A stretch of DNA of 64,000 nucleotides, taken from NCBI GenBank assembly GCA_016707785.1, contig JADJGZ010000010.1, forward strand, positions 71,916 through 135,915. The letters are read 5' to 3'. The notes beneath the pieces are model-generated. The model saw only the letters and a program-made list of their open reading frames with translations. It was not told the DNA's origin and did no database searches. Made by a program: the position numbers and the translations under genes. Every line of letters starts with the position of its first letter. The first letter of the stretch is position 1. This document shows, piece after piece, positions 1 to 8,161 of the stretch. Source of the DNA: Bacteroidales bacterium (GTDB lineage Bacteria; Bacteroidota; Bacteroidia; Bacteroidales; UBA4417).

Positions 1-333
1 ATTATCAGCATGGTGATTAAATTCAGAATGCTGAATCCCGCTTCCGGCTGACATCACCTGCACATCATCAGGACTAATCACTTCTGAATGACCCATACTG
101 TCCTTATGTTCAAGTTCACCAATTAAAGGAATCGAAATGATCTCCATGTTTTTATGACCATGTTCACCAAATCCACTTCCTCCAATAATGGTATCGTCAT
201 TCAATACCCTCAATAATCCAAACTGCTCTCTTAACGGATTAAAATACTCAGCAAAACTGAAATTGTGATAAGTGTCAAGCCATCCGTGGTTTGCATGACC
301 CCTGTCTTTGGAAGGATGAAATTCAATACTCAT
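1..333 (-). CDS. Pirin family protein, partial (window cuts the 3' part)
   Basis: The start codon is at 331-333 and the frame runs open to the first base, giving the N-terminal 111 residues. The translation begins MSIEFHPSKDRG and continues with HANHGWLDTYHNFSFAEYF and a glycine/histidine-rich stretch GFGEHGHKNMEIISIPL, the signature of the cupin fold of pirins. In pirins a metal sits on histidines of this first cupin domain; the His-x-His in GEHGHKN and the later SEFNHH are consistent with that. Some family members degrade quercetin and others bind transcription factors, so substrate and role cannot be assigned. It stands alone upstream of recR on the same strand, 119 bases away. The C-terminal cupin half is outside the window. 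Confidence 0.88.
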   Translation of the reverse strand, partial: MSIEFHPSKDRGHANHGWLDTYHNFSFAEYFNPLREQFGLLRVLNDDTIIGGSGFGEHGHKNMEIISIPLIGELEHKDSMGHSEVISPDDVQVMSAGSGIQHSEFNHHADN

Positions 334-452
334 GATTGCTTTATTCGTAATTATGAATTTATAAAGATGTTTATGGGCTCCAATTGCTTTCAGCAATATT
401 GCATGCTGAAGAAATTAATATAGAATGCCTGGAATTTCAACAACAAAAATGG

Positions 453-1073
453 TTAACGTCCCATTCCCTGGTATACCTGCCTGTTAAGAATAGATCTGCC
501 TAAGGTGATTTCATCAGTATAGTCAAGTTCATCACCTACCGGTATCCCTCTTGCTATGGTTGTAATAGCTATCCCTGTATCCTTTAACGTTTTGAAAATG
601 TAAAAGTTTGTAGTATCCCCTTCAACGGTAGAGGGAAGGGCGAGGATAACCTCTTTCAGACTTCCGGATCTTGATTTTTCAATAAGAGAAGCAATCATGA
701 GATCAGATGGACCAATGCCTTCCATTGGAGAAATTACTCCTCCTAAAATATGATAAGCCCCATGAAACTGGGAGGTGTTTTCAATTGCCATCATATCCCT
801 GATGTCTTCTACAACACAGATAGTTGAATGATCACGCCTGGAATCAGAACAAACCATACATTTATCACCATCAGATATAGTGTGACAGGTCTTACAATAT
901 TGGATGTCATTCCTCAGTTTAATGACTGACTCACCCAAAGCAGTTGCAATTTCTGCCGGCTGCCTTAAAAGGTGCAGAGCCAGACGTAAGGCTGTTTTTT
1001 TGCCAATTCCCGGTAAACGGGTTAATTCCTGAACCGCGTTTTGTAAGAGGATAGAAGTGAGTTGTTGTTCCAT
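453..1073 (-). CDS. recR: Recombination mediator RecR
   Basis: 206 residues, the usual RecR length. RecR works with RecF and RecO to load RecA on gapped DNA in the RecFOR pathway. In order: a helix-hairpin-helix with LPGIGKKTALRLALHLL (residues 20-36), a four-cysteine zinc site at C60, C63, C72 and C75, and a Toprim domain starting near residue 84 (ICVVEDIRD). The C-terminal IARGIPVGDELDYTDEITL segment is typical of the family. It is monocistronic here; dnaX, its common partner in other bacteria, lies 37 kb away in this window. The start is the ATG at 1071-1073. Function is assigned by strong family resemblance. Confidence 0.97.
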   Translation of the reverse strand: MEQQLTSILLQNAVQELTRLPGIGKKTALRLALHLLRQPAEIATALGESVIKLRNDIQYCKTCHTISDGDKCMVCSDSRRDHSTICVVEDIRDMMAIENTSQFHGAYHILGGVISPMEGIGPSDLMIASLIEKSRSGSLKEVILALPSTVEGDTTNFYIFKTLKDTGIAITTIARGIPVGDELDYTDEITLGRSILNRQVYQGMGR

Positions 1074-1406
1074 GATCGCTGCCTTGATAATAATTGATGA
1101 AAACGGTCAGAGATCATCCGTTTTCATTCAGTTGACAAAAATTTGTGACAGTATTTAATGCTTGCTTACTTTTGTATCACGAAACCAGGATCAATGAAAG
1201 GCAGCATCATAATGGCAAGTCGGGGATCCAACTGTCAGCCAAAGCACAATTATCCAAAATTAGTCATTTTCACCGTGTAATCTGTAATTTCTTTTGCTTT
1301 GAAAGGTGTATTGCATTTGAATGGAAATAAATAATCATGGAAATTTTTTCTGAATTGGAGATGGGATGGTTCGTTATGATAAATTTAATTTTTAATACAA
1401 TATAAC
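1074..1406. other. Intergenic region between divergent recR and the MORN-like gene
   Basis: About 330 bases without a convincing gene. It contains a well-formed Bacteroidota promoter on the plus strand (1142-1174). A possible minus-strand -7 element (TAATTTTG, read on the minus strand at 1255-1262) could serve recR. Short open frames here show no family resemblance and no ribosome-binding context. I see no tRNA, riboswitch or terminator in it. Confidence 0.6.
1142..1174 (+). promoter_or_regulatory. Promoter with TTTG (-33) and TActTTTG (-7)
   Basis: TTTG at 1142-1145 and TACTTTTG at 1167-1174 are separated by 21 bases, matching the Bacteroidota housekeeping consensus TTTG-N19-21-TAnnTTTG. 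Transcription would start near 1180. The next gene on this strand starts at 1407, so the mRNA would have an unusually long leader of about 225 bases. Confidence 0.55.
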
Positions 1407-2195
1407 ATGCGGATAGGGATTCAATGTTCTGGTATACGAATAGTAGTTTTGGTTTTGCTTTTTGCATTTATCAGTTCTGAATCGATTTTTGCCCAGCCTG
1501 ACCCGGGAACAGGCATTAACCAGGTGGATAGCAGAGGTCGAAAACAAGGGGCCTGGGTTAAAAACGATGCCCAGGGAATCAAAATCTATGAGGGTACTTT
1601 TAAGGATGATAAACCTATTGGTGAATTCCACTATTTCTATCCTGACGGAAAATTAAGAAGTACTTTGCTTTATCCTGCCACCGGAAATATTGTCCTGAAT
1701 ACTGCATTTTATCAAAATGGAATCAAAATGGCCGAAGGTAATTATATCGACCAGAAAAAGGATGGTAACTGGAAATACTATAATGACCTTGGTGAACTTG
1801 CCTCTGAGGAAAATTGGTCAAAAGGGTTGCCTGCAGGAGTTTGGAAAGTTTACTACCAGGGATTGAAAGTGATGGAAGAATTTACCTACCGGAATGGATT
1901 AAAAGAAGGCTCATGGAAACAGTATTTCCCTACAGGGAATATCAAGGCGGAAGCGATGTATATCGATGGACTACGTCAGGGGCCGGCCAAGTTTTACTTT
2001 CCGGATGGTGCAATTATGACAAGAGGAAATTATAAAAATGACCTGAAAAATGGAATTTGGGAAAACTATAAACAAAACGGGCAGAAGGAAAGTGTAAGAG
2101 AATTTGATAATGGGAATCTGCTCTCGGAAACGTATTATGATAAAGAACGCGATAAGGAACTTCACCAGGAATCTCCTGAAATAAAGAAGGAGTAA
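1407..2195 (+). CDS. Secreted YwqK-like protein with MORN_2 repeats
   Basis: 262 residues. The N-terminus (hydrophobic IVVLVLLFAFISSESIFAQ) is a Sec signal peptide, so the protein is exported. The rest is made of about seven imperfect repeats of roughly 23 residues with the pattern G-x-W-x-x-Y-x-x-x-G-x-x-x-x-x-x-x-Y-x-x-G, as in DGNWKYYNDLGELASEENWSKG and GSWKQYFPTGNIKAEAMYIDG. This is the MORN_2 repeat found in proteins annotated as YwqK-family antitoxins. No toxin gene is adjacent, so a toxin-antitoxin role is not supported; a periplasmic or surface binding role is as likely. The true function is unknown. It converges with the HAD gene. Confidence 0.8.
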   Translation: MRIGIQCSGIRIVVLVLLFAFISSESIFAQPDPGTGINQVDSRGRKQGAWVKNDAQGIKIYEGTFKDDKPIGEFHYFYPDGKLRSTLLYPATGNIVLNTAFYQNGIKMAEGNYIDQKKDGNWKYYNDLGELASEENWSKGLPAGVWKVYYQGLKVMEEFTYRNGLKEGSWKQYFPTGNIKAEAMYIDGLRQGPAKFYFPDGAIMTRGNYKNDLKNGIWENYKQNGQKESVREFDNGNLLSETYYDKERDKELHQESPEIKKE

Positions 2196-2233
2196 CTTCC
2201 TGGCTGTGCAGATCACTGAATCCTTCAGAATTC

Positions 2234-2256
2234 ATCCTTTTTAGCAAGGATTCTTT
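2234..2256 (+). terminator. Weak stem-loop after the MORN-like gene
   Basis: ATCCTT (2234-2239) and AAGGAT (2246-2251) form a 6-bp stem with a 6-base loop followed by TCTTT. It overlaps the stop codon of the convergent HAD gene. The stem is short, so this is a tentative terminator. Confidence 0.35.
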
Positions 2257-2894
2257 AGAAAATGATCCAATAATTTCTTGAGATTATCAATAACCAGGTG
2301 GCCTGATTCTACCAGCCTTTGTTTCGACTGATGCCCATTTGCTATCAGGATGCAAGACGATCCCAATTCTTCTGCTACTTCTGCATCATGAAGTGTATCT
2401 CCGAGAAGTGTGACTGACGAAGGACTAAGATTGAAATCTGAAAAGAAATTCCTGGCATTCTCGATTTTACCTGCTCCATAATGATCTCCAATGCCGCCTA
2501 TATAATCGAAATACCTGGTGATCCCAAGTACATCAACAGATTTCAGAAGGGCATCATGTTGCATTGCAGATATAATGGCTTGCTGGTAACCCTGTTGTTT
2601 GAAAAATTCAAGCATCTCAATGGCTCCGGTAGCAAGTTGAGCGCCAGGTAAGGCTTCCAGGTATAATTCAATGAACCCGATGGCTGCTTTATCCCAGGGC
2701 TCTGTTTCAAAATCAAATCCAATGGTAGTATAATATTGGATCACCGGGAAAGTAAAAACCTCACGGTATTTTTCCAGGGTCAATAAAGGAAGATGACGAT
2801 GGCTTAACATCTGATTCATAGAGTCAAGACAGATTGCTGTATCATCCAGCAAAGTGCCATTCCAGTCCCAAATAATTGTCCCTTTTGTTTCCAA
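2241..2894 (-). CDS. HAD-superfamily hydrolase, phosphoglycolate phosphatase-like
   Basis: 217 residues, the length of a small HAD phosphatase with an alpha-helical cap. Motif I is WDWNGTLLDDT near residues 10-19, motif II is IISA near residue 113, a lysine lies in the GAGKIENAR stretch, and motif III is LLGDTLHDAEVA near residue 165. The nucleophile Asp is present, but the general acid/base Asp two residues later is Asn (DWN instead of DxD), a variant known in some Bacteroidota HAD proteins. It probably dephosphorylates a small metabolite in the cytoplasm, but the substrate is unknown. It stands alone and converges with the MORN-like gene. Confidence 0.85.
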   Translation of the reverse strand: METKGTIIWDWNGTLLDDTAICLDSMNQMLSHRHLPLLTLEKYREVFTFPVIQYYTTIGFDFETEPWDKAAIGFIELYLEALPGAQLATGAIEMLEFFKQQGYQQAIISAMQHDALLKSVDVLGITRYFDYIGGIGDHYGAGKIENARNFFSDFNLSPSSVTLLGDTLHDAEVAEELGSSCILIANGHQSKQRLVESGHLVIDNLKKLLDHFLKNPC

Positions 2895-3017
2895 TTAATT
2901 CATTGTTTTGTTCTGCAATTTCTCTAAAGGCAAATTTGATGAAAAAAGTTAAGAATTTCATGCATCTCTTGCTAAATCTGCTTGATTAGGCTTTATTTCC
3001 GTTCAAATGAATTATAG

Positions 3018-3025
3018 TATATTTG
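3018..3025 (+). promoter_or_regulatory. -7 promoter element TATATTTG of the DUF4293 gene
   Basis: A perfect TAnnTTTG element, which puts the transcription start near 3030. Because this lies inside the longest possible reading frame (first ATG at 3007), it argues that translation really starts at the later ATG at 3046. Confidence 0.55.
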
Positions 3026-3045
3026 CATCCTACAACATTAATCCT

Positions 3046-3522
3046 ATGATCCAGCGAATCCAGACTGTTTACCTTGCGCTTTCCATCATCGCACTTTTTA
3101 TGCTGCTGTTTTTCCCAATGGCAACATTTTTCTCAGAGTTAGCCTATTTAAAACTTTTTATAAGCGGATTAAAAAATATGGCCCCGGGCGGACCAGTGCC
3201 TTTTGAGATTTCATACTTCCTTCCTCTCATCATTGGTGCAATAGCTATTGCCGTCCTGGCCGGAATGTCCATCAGCCTATTCAAAAACAGGCCTAAGCAG
3301 ATTCAGCTGACCAATATTGCGGTCTTGCTGAATATCCTTTTCATCCTGGCCGTTTTATTCGTTTATGTGCCCTTGATCGAAAAGAAGACAGGTATAAATC
3401 CTGATTTTGCCAATGGAATCGGTATTTACCTTCCTATTGTTTCCCTGATGTTTCTGGTTCTGGCAAACAGGGCTATTAAACGCGATGAGAAACTTGTCCG
3501 TTCCAGCGACAGATTGAGATAA
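3046..3522 (+). CDS. DUF4293 family membrane protein
   Basis: 158 residues from the ATG at 3046. I chose this start because the -7 promoter box lies upstream of it but inside the longer frame beginning at 3007, and because DUF4293 proteins begin with a MIQRIQTVYL-like sequence. Four hydrophobic segments are visible (about residues 6-28, 57-80, 88-110 and 122-139), as expected for this Bacteroidota-specific inner-membrane family. The C-terminus is charged (KRDEKLVRSSDRLR), probably cytoplasmic. The function of the family is unknown. It converges with the metallophosphoesterase gene, only 6 bases away. Confidence 0.87.
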   Translation: MIQRIQTVYLALSIIALFMLLFFPMATFFSELAYLKLFISGLKNMAPGGPVPFEISYFLPLIIGAIAIAVLAGMSISLFKNRPKQIQLTNIAVLLNILFILAVLFVYVPLIEKKTGINPDFANGIGIYLPIVSLMFLVLANRAIKRDEKLVRSSDRLR

Positions 3523-3528
3523 GAATAT

Positions 3529-4041
3529 TTATGGAGTCATAATTTGACTTGCCCGGGGAATCTCACAGATTTCCAGTTCCCTGATATCCTTTCCATCAAT
3601 GATAAACCTGATAAATGTAATCAGGTGATGCATCCCTGATTTACCGGCTGCCCCCGGATTGATGTGCAAAAGCTGGTTCTTCTGATCGTATATCACTTTA
3701 AGTATATGCGAATGTCCTGAAATAAATATGCCAGGTTTTTCAGTACGAATTATACTAATCGCTTCTTTCTCATACCTGCCTGGATACCCTCCAATATGAG
3801 TGATAAATACTTTTACCTCTTCAATCGGAAATAAAAGTACCCGTGGATAACTTGATCTTACTTCTGTACCGTCAATATTGCCATGAACAGCACGCAGCAA
3901 TTTAAATTTTGCTAAACTGGCCGCTGTTTCATAGTTCCCGATATCCCCGGCATGCCAGATTTCATCGCAATCTGAGAAAAAATCATAAATCCTGGGATGA
4001 ATATAGCCATGAGTGTCACTGATTAGTCCGATACGTTTCAT
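3529..4041 (-). CDS. YfcE/MJ0936-type metallophosphoesterase
   Basis: 170 residues, matching the small phosphodiesterase family. Metal ligands are visible: D9 and H11 in ISDTHG, D33 in HAGDIG, N55 and D57 in HGNIDG, H82 in FITHIGG, and H110/H112 in ISGHSH, followed by INPGAAG. Such enzymes use Mn or Ni to hydrolyse phosphodiesters such as cyclic nucleotides or model substrates, and the physiological substrate is usually unknown. It is a single gene between DUF4293 and corA. I found no unusual residue. Confidence 0.92.
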   Translation of the reverse strand: MKRIGLISDTHGYIHPRIYDFFSDCDEIWHAGDIGNYETAASLAKFKLLRAVHGNIDGTEVRSSYPRVLLFPIEEVKVFITHIGGYPGRYEKEAISIIRTEKPGIFISGHSHILKVIYDQKNQLLHINPGAAGKSGMHHLITFIRFIIDGKDIRELEICEIPRASQIMTP

Positions 4042-4092
4042 GGATACAATCTGATGTGCATGATGATAAAATATTAAATTTGCTGCTAATTA

Positions 4093-5154
4093 TTAAAACC
4101 AACGCCTTCTTTTCATGAACAAATACATTCCATAACTGAGGATCGCCATGAGTACCATAAATGCAGGATATCCATATTTCCATTCCAGTTCCGGCATGTA
4201 CCTGAAATTCATTCCATAAATTCCAACAGCAAAAGTCAGGGGAATAAAAATGGTGGAAACCAGGGTCAGGGTTTTCATAATTCCGTTCATGCGATTGGAC
4301 GCATTGGCTGCCTGAAGGTCCAGCATGGATGATACCATTTCTCGATAGTTGTCAATCGTTTGTATGATGTGATTCAGGTGGTCATGTACATCATTTAGGT
4401 ATTGACGGGTTGCACTGCTAATAACTGGGGATTCCTCCCTTGTGAGATAACGTATTTCCTCTTTGAATGGATAAATAGATCTTCTCAATACCGACAACAT
4501 TTTCTTGAAATGGAGAAATCTGGCAGCATTTTCAAACTTTGGATCCGTAAACAGGTTTTTCTCTAAAACTTCTACCTGGTCCTCACAATTATCAAGCAAT
4601 AGGTAATATTGATCTACAATATGATCAATCAGGAGATAGGCAAGAAAATCTTCCTGCTTAAGGCGTCCGGTTCCTTTTGCGTTTTTAAGCCGTTCAATTA
4701 CCGGGTCGAATAGATTGCTTTGTTCCTCCTGGAAAGTGATCAGAACGTTTTTTCCAAGGAAAATACTAATTTGCCCGGTTTCGATAACTTTCTTACCATT
4801 TAGTTTAAGGCTTTTAAGGGTAATGAAGATACTGGTGCCTAAATCTTCAACCTTTGGAAGGTGTTCAACATTGAAAATGTCTTCCAGAATCAGGGAGGAT
4901 ATCTCGAAATGACTTCCTACTTTCTCCAGGCTTTCAGTATCCCCAAATCCTGTTATAATCAGCCAGTTCGACATATTGGCTCCAATACCCTCAATTACTG
5001 CCTGAACACTTATGTTTTCAAGCATTTTAAAGTTATCCTTATCATAGGAAACCAGTGTAAATGTAGTGGGTTGGGCACGACTCCCTGTATAAACAAGACT
5101 TCCCGGAGGCAGTCCGGCTTTTTTGCTTAACCTTTTTTTTGCTGCTTCATTCAT
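4093..5154 (-). CDS. corA: Magnesium/cobalt transporter CorA
   Basis: 353 residues. The long N-terminal cytoplasmic funnel (residues 1-285) contains the helical willow part with VDQYYLLLDNCEDQVEVLE and the stalk helix ending MKTLTLVSTIFIPLTFAVGI. The first membrane helix carries the diagnostic pore-loop motif GMN at residues 314-316 (YGMNFRYMPEL). The second helix follows and the chain ends with the basic tail MKRRRWF, which faces the cytoplasm. CorA forms a pentameric Mg2+/Co2+ channel in the inner membrane, gated by bound Mg2+. The gene stands alone. Confidence 0.96.
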   Translation of the reverse strand: MNEAAKKRLSKKAGLPPGSLVYTGSRAQPTTFTLVSYDKDNFKMLENISVQAVIEGIGANMSNWLIITGFGDTESLEKVGSHFEISSLILEDIFNVEHLPKVEDLGTSIFITLKSLKLNGKKVIETGQISIFLGKNVLITFQEEQSNLFDPVIERLKNAKGTGRLKQEDFLAYLLIDHIVDQYYLLLDNCEDQVEVLEKNLFTDPKFENAARFLHFKKMLSVLRRSIYPFKEEIRYLTREESPVISSATRQYLNDVHDHLNHIIQTIDNYREMVSSMLDLQAANASNRMNGIMKTLTLVSTIFIPLTFAVGIYGMNFRYMPELEWKYGYPAFMVLMAILSYGMYLFMKRRRWF

Positions 5155-5202
5155 TACGTGAAGTTACAAATAAACAATTCAGGTTAAGAAGCGAATACAT
5201 GA

Positions 5203-5640
5203 TTAGCCAAAAATTCCTTTAACAGTATCCATAAGTCCTCCGCTTTTTCCGCCTGTAAGTGAGCCTAAAATACCTTGTAAATCGAAACTTGAGTCATTCG
5301 GGTCATTAGTCTTGCTAACCAGTTTATTCATCACCGTTGGGATAAGTTGCGATGCAATTTGTGTAGCGGCCCCGCTATCAATTCCAAATTTATTCATCAA
5401 ATCGCCGACAGCCTTTCCTGAGATGCCATTCACCATGTCGCCGGATGCTGAACTTCCACCTTTGAATAAACCGGTTATTGAATCAAGCCCCCCGCTCTGA
5501 ACCTGTTCCTGCAATGAATTGAATATGGATTTGGAAGCAGTGGATATAGCTTCATCATTTTTCTCATTTGGAATAACCGGGTTATTAATAATGGCTTCAC
5601 CGGCATTCTCTTTGACAAGTTGTAATAGGTTTTCTAACAT
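5203..5640 (-). CDS. Small glycine-rich protein of unknown function (DUF937-like)
   Basis: 145 residues, no signal peptide and no membrane segment. The sequence is rich in Gly, Ser and Asn, with amphipathic helices and repeated (I/L)xG(L/S) turns such as SITGLFKGG and GILGSLTGG; it ends GLMDTVKGIFG. The look is that of DUF937/YidB-like proteins, but I cannot confirm membership. It lies between mscL and corA on the same strand, with terminator-bearing DNA between it and mscL. No function can be proposed. Confidence 0.7.
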   Translation of the reverse strand: MLENLLQLVKENAGEAIINNPVIPNEKNDEAISTASKSIFNSLQEQVQSGGLDSITGLFKGGSSASGDMVNGISGKAVGDLMNKFGIDSGAATQIASQLIPTVMNKLVSKTNDPNDSSFDLQGILGSLTGGKSGGLMDTVKGIFG

Positions 5641-5784
5641 CAGTAAATAATTTTATTTGGGATGAATAAATAACAATAGAATTAACCGATTCTTTCAAAA
5701 TGAAAGACATAATTCCAAAACATCGGATCAGCAGAAAAGTTTATATCTGAGGGACATTGTTTCAAGATTTGCTGCTGGAAGCTT

Positions 5785-5817
5785 TAATAAAAACTAAGCC
5801 CGGTAATTAACCGGGCT
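5785..5817 (-). terminator. Rho-independent terminator of mscL
   Basis: AGCCCGGT (5797-5804) pairs with ACCGGGCT (5810-5817) around a 5-base loop. On the minus strand the stem is followed by TAGTTTTTATT. It lies 26 bases past the mscL stop codon. Confidence 0.85.
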
Positions 5818-5842
5818 CAGTATCCAATTAAGGCTGGTGAGT

Positions 5843-6247
5843 TTATTTTTTTTCCTTAAGAAGATCTCTGATCTGGGTTAACAGAATCTCTTCATTGGAA
5901 GGTGCCGGAGGAGCAGCAGGAGCTTCAATAGCTTTTTTCTTGGTGGAGTTAATGGCCTTGATAAACATGAAAATAACAAAAGCGATGATGACAAAATCAA
6001 TCACATTTTGAAGGAATAATCCATAATTCAAGGTAACCTCTGGTTTTTCTGCTGTTGCTGCAATAAGGGTAGCCTTGAAATCCTTGAAATCCAGGCCGCC
6101 AAGCAATACACCAATAGGTGGCATTAGAACATCATTCACAAAGGATGATACTATCTTGCCAAATGCGCCGCCGATGATTACACCGACAGCCAGATCTACA
6201 ACATTGCCTCTCATGGCAAATTCCTTAAATTCTTTTACTAGTGCCAT
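5843..6247 (-). CDS. mscL: Large-conductance mechanosensitive channel MscL
   Basis: 134 residues, the family length. The N-terminus has the S1 helix LVKEFKEFAMRGNVVDLAVGVIIG with the conserved MRGNVVDLAVGV pore-lining start, followed by AFGKIVSSFVNDVLMPPIG. The second membrane helix is near residues 76-97 (FVIIAFVIFMFIKAIN). The C-terminus is an Ala/Pro linker (EAPAAPPAPSNEEILL) and a terminal helix LLTQIRDLLKEKK. The pentamer opens under membrane tension to release solutes on hypo-osmotic shock. A good terminator follows the gene. Confidence 0.97.
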   Translation of the reverse strand: MALVKEFKEFAMRGNVVDLAVGVIIGGAFGKIVSSFVNDVLMPPIGVLLGGLDFKDFKATLIAATAEKPEVTLNYGLFLQNVIDFVIIAFVIFMFIKAINSTKKKAIEAPAAPPAPSNEEILLTQIRDLLKEKK

Positions 6248-6300
6248 TTTTATTGATTTTTAGGTTTATACTGATATGAATAAATGATCTGGAAATCTTG

Positions 6301-7212
6301 TTAACGGGTAAAACTATAAGCAAAACCAACTGAAATGGTTTCCATGAATTGTGCAGTGGGATGTCCCTTGTCTTCTAAATCAGTGCTTTTTGGGTCTTTC
6401 CATAAGATGTTGTCATCATAAATCAACATGGTGGCAACATTAACAGAGATGAATTTGTTCACCTTCAGAATGAGGTTATTCTCCCAGCTTACAATCCAGA
6501 CATCCAATAGGTTCCTGGGATCCTTACTGTAATCAGAGAAGAGGTCAAGCTTCGACATCAGGTTTATATTCTTGAAAAGGTCTTTTTTAAAGATAGCATT
6601 CACCGAGGCTCCAGCCTGGAGTAGTGATTTCTCTCCTGCTTCAACTCCGAAAACCCCTGCTGCGGATAGACTGTCATCATTAACAATTGTAACACGGGCT
6701 CCGATTGGAGATAATAATACTGAAAAATAATCAACCGGTTTGTAGCTTAAACCAATAGCCAGTTGAAAGTAAGCAGGTGACATGAATTTTGAATTGTATT
6801 TCGATTCATCCGGATAATTATATCCTTTTGCAAATTGTGACTTGAACTCCAGAAGACCTGTATAATCCCAATGTTTCCAGGCATAAAGGCCAGCCTTTGT
6901 GAAAATATTGATCTTGTCGTCAGCTTTCCTCCACTTGGTGAAACTCTCCTGTTTTTGAACCATATAGGCCGCACCCAGATAATTATTCCAGGTAAATTTA
7001 CCTTTTGTATAATCTTCAAAAATGTTTATCATCCCCTTGGCAGATACTGAATTCTCACCCCCTTTTGACCAATGGGTTAAAGAGGTTTGAGAAACTCCCA
7101 GAGAAGTTTCTATTTTCGATTTCCAGTGCCTGGTGGTATCTGTTTGTGCTTGAACTGTAAGAAATAGTAATGAACTCATTAAAAATGAAAAGAGTAGGCA
7201 TAATTGTTTCAT
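6301..7212 (-). CDS. DUF3078 family outer-membrane beta-barrel protein
   Basis: 303 residues with a Sec signal peptide ending VQAQT (about residues 1-22). The mature part has alternating aromatic/polar beta strands and the DUF3078 hallmarks WKSKIETSLGVSQTSLTHWSKGG near the start and NNYLGAAYMVQKQ further on; it ends in an aromatic strand GFAYSFTR, as outer-membrane barrels do. Function is not known. Neighbours are mscL and the TonB-like gene, all on the minus strand with 40-50 base gaps, so co-transcription is possible but unproven. Confidence 0.85.
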   Translation of the reverse strand: MKQLCLLFSFLMSSLLFLTVQAQTDTTRHWKSKIETSLGVSQTSLTHWSKGGENSVSAKGMINIFEDYTKGKFTWNNYLGAAYMVQKQESFTKWRKADDKINIFTKAGLYAWKHWDYTGLLEFKSQFAKGYNYPDESKYNSKFMSPAYFQLAIGLSYKPVDYFSVLLSPIGARVTIVNDDSLSAAGVFGVEAGEKSLLQAGASVNAIFKKDLFKNINLMSKLDLFSDYSKDPRNLLDVWIVSWENNLILKVNKFISVNVATMLIYDDNILWKDPKSTDLEDKGHPTAQFMETISVGFAYSFTR

Positions 7213-7252
7213 AAATTATAGGGTTTGGTTTGTAATTATTAAGTATTTCAGG

Positions 7253-8074
7253 TTATTGAAAAGTTGTTTGTCCTGCAGCAGGAGCTACCTTATAGCTGCC
7301 ACCATCAGAATTAAGTCCAAATGTAATGGGCATGTTTACAGTTACCCTCACTGATTTCCCGTTATATATTCCGGCTTTCCACTTAAGAAGTTTTACCAGC
7401 CTTATAGCTTCTTCAGTGCATCCTGCCCCAACATGTTCAATAGTGCGAATATTGGAAATTCTTCCATGCGGCTCGACGATAAAATTTAATTTGACAATAC
7501 CAGTGATGTTTCGTTTGAGAGCTTCTTCCGGATAGGTAAAATTTTCAGCCATGAATTTTTGCAGATCTGTTTCTGCCTCTTCAAAAAATGGGAAGGGCTG
7601 GACATCTACATATTTATACTGATATATGGTGCCGGAACTATCTACGTTCTCTGTTGGAAATGGAAATGTATCGTATCCTCTGTTTCTGCAAGCTTTTTTA
7701 TAGTTTCTGATGTTAAAACGGAAGGAATAGCTCTTTTTACTTTCAACAGCTTTTCCCCTGTATTCAGCTGGTTCCCAAATGATTAAATTGAATAAACGAA
7801 TTGCTTCCTTCTTTAAAAGCGGATCAATAGGCTCCTTGATTACCAGGTTCTTAACCAGTCCCTGTTCCTGAATAATAAAATCAAATACAACGTCGCCCTG
7901 CACCGAATTCTTTAAAGCTAAAGGTGGATAAATCATTTCTTCATCAATAAATTCTCTTGCTAATCTTTCACCTCCCCTTGGTTGTGCCGGAATATATTCC
8001 TGTGCTTCTGAACAAAGTGTGATGCTCAAAAGTCCTGAAAGGGTGATGGCCGAAATAATAAGAGTCCATTTCAT
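7253..8074 (-). CDS. Periplasmic protein with two TonB C-terminal domains
   Basis: 273 residues. A cleavable signal peptide (residues 1-24, ending SEAQ) replaces the usual TonB membrane anchor. Two copies of the TonB C-terminal fold follow: one near residues 50-115 (YPPLALKNSVQGDVVFDFII ... IIWEPAEYRGK) and one near residues 180-250 (YPEEALKRNITGIVKLNFIV ... LLKWKAGIYNGK). Ordinary TonB couples ExbBD to outer-membrane receptors; a secreted tandem copy cannot do that by itself. Soluble tandem TonB_C proteins are frequent in Bacteroidota and their role is unclear. No TonB-dependent receptor or ExbBD is nearby. Confidence 0.85.
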   Translation of the reverse strand: MKWTLIISAITLSGLLSITLCSEAQEYIPAQPRGGERLAREFIDEEMIYPPLALKNSVQGDVVFDFIIQEQGLVKNLVIKEPIDPLLKKEAIRLFNLIIWEPAEYRGKAVESKKSYSFRFNIRNYKKACRNRGYDTFPFPTENVDSSGTIYQYKYVDVQPFPFFEEAETDLQKFMAENFTYPEEALKRNITGIVKLNFIVEPHGRISNIRTIEHVGAGCTEEAIRLVKLLKWKAGIYNGKSVRVTVNMPITFGLNSDGGSYKVAPAAGQTTFQ

Positions 8075-8161
8075 ACAAATACTATGCCTGAAAGGAGTGA
8101 ATGAAATGCTAAGATAAAAAAGAAAATTACGGAATGCAAATTGCTCCCGGTAATGGGATAA

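Noticed and set aside
1145..1330. A 61-codon open frame on the plus strand upstream of the MORN-like gene
   Set aside because: Its first codons overlap the promoter spacer and -7 box, composition is not protein-like, and it has no recognisable homology or ribosome-binding context.
1407..2195. Toxin-antitoxin module suggested by the YwqK resemblance
   Set aside because: The protein has an export signal and there is no adjacent toxin-like gene; the repeat is simply MORN_2.
5691..5707. TCTTTC-N5-GAAAGA inverted repeat upstream of the small glycine-rich gene
   Set aside because: The arms are only 6 bases, AT-rich and have no T-run or promoter context; expected by chance in DNA of this composition.
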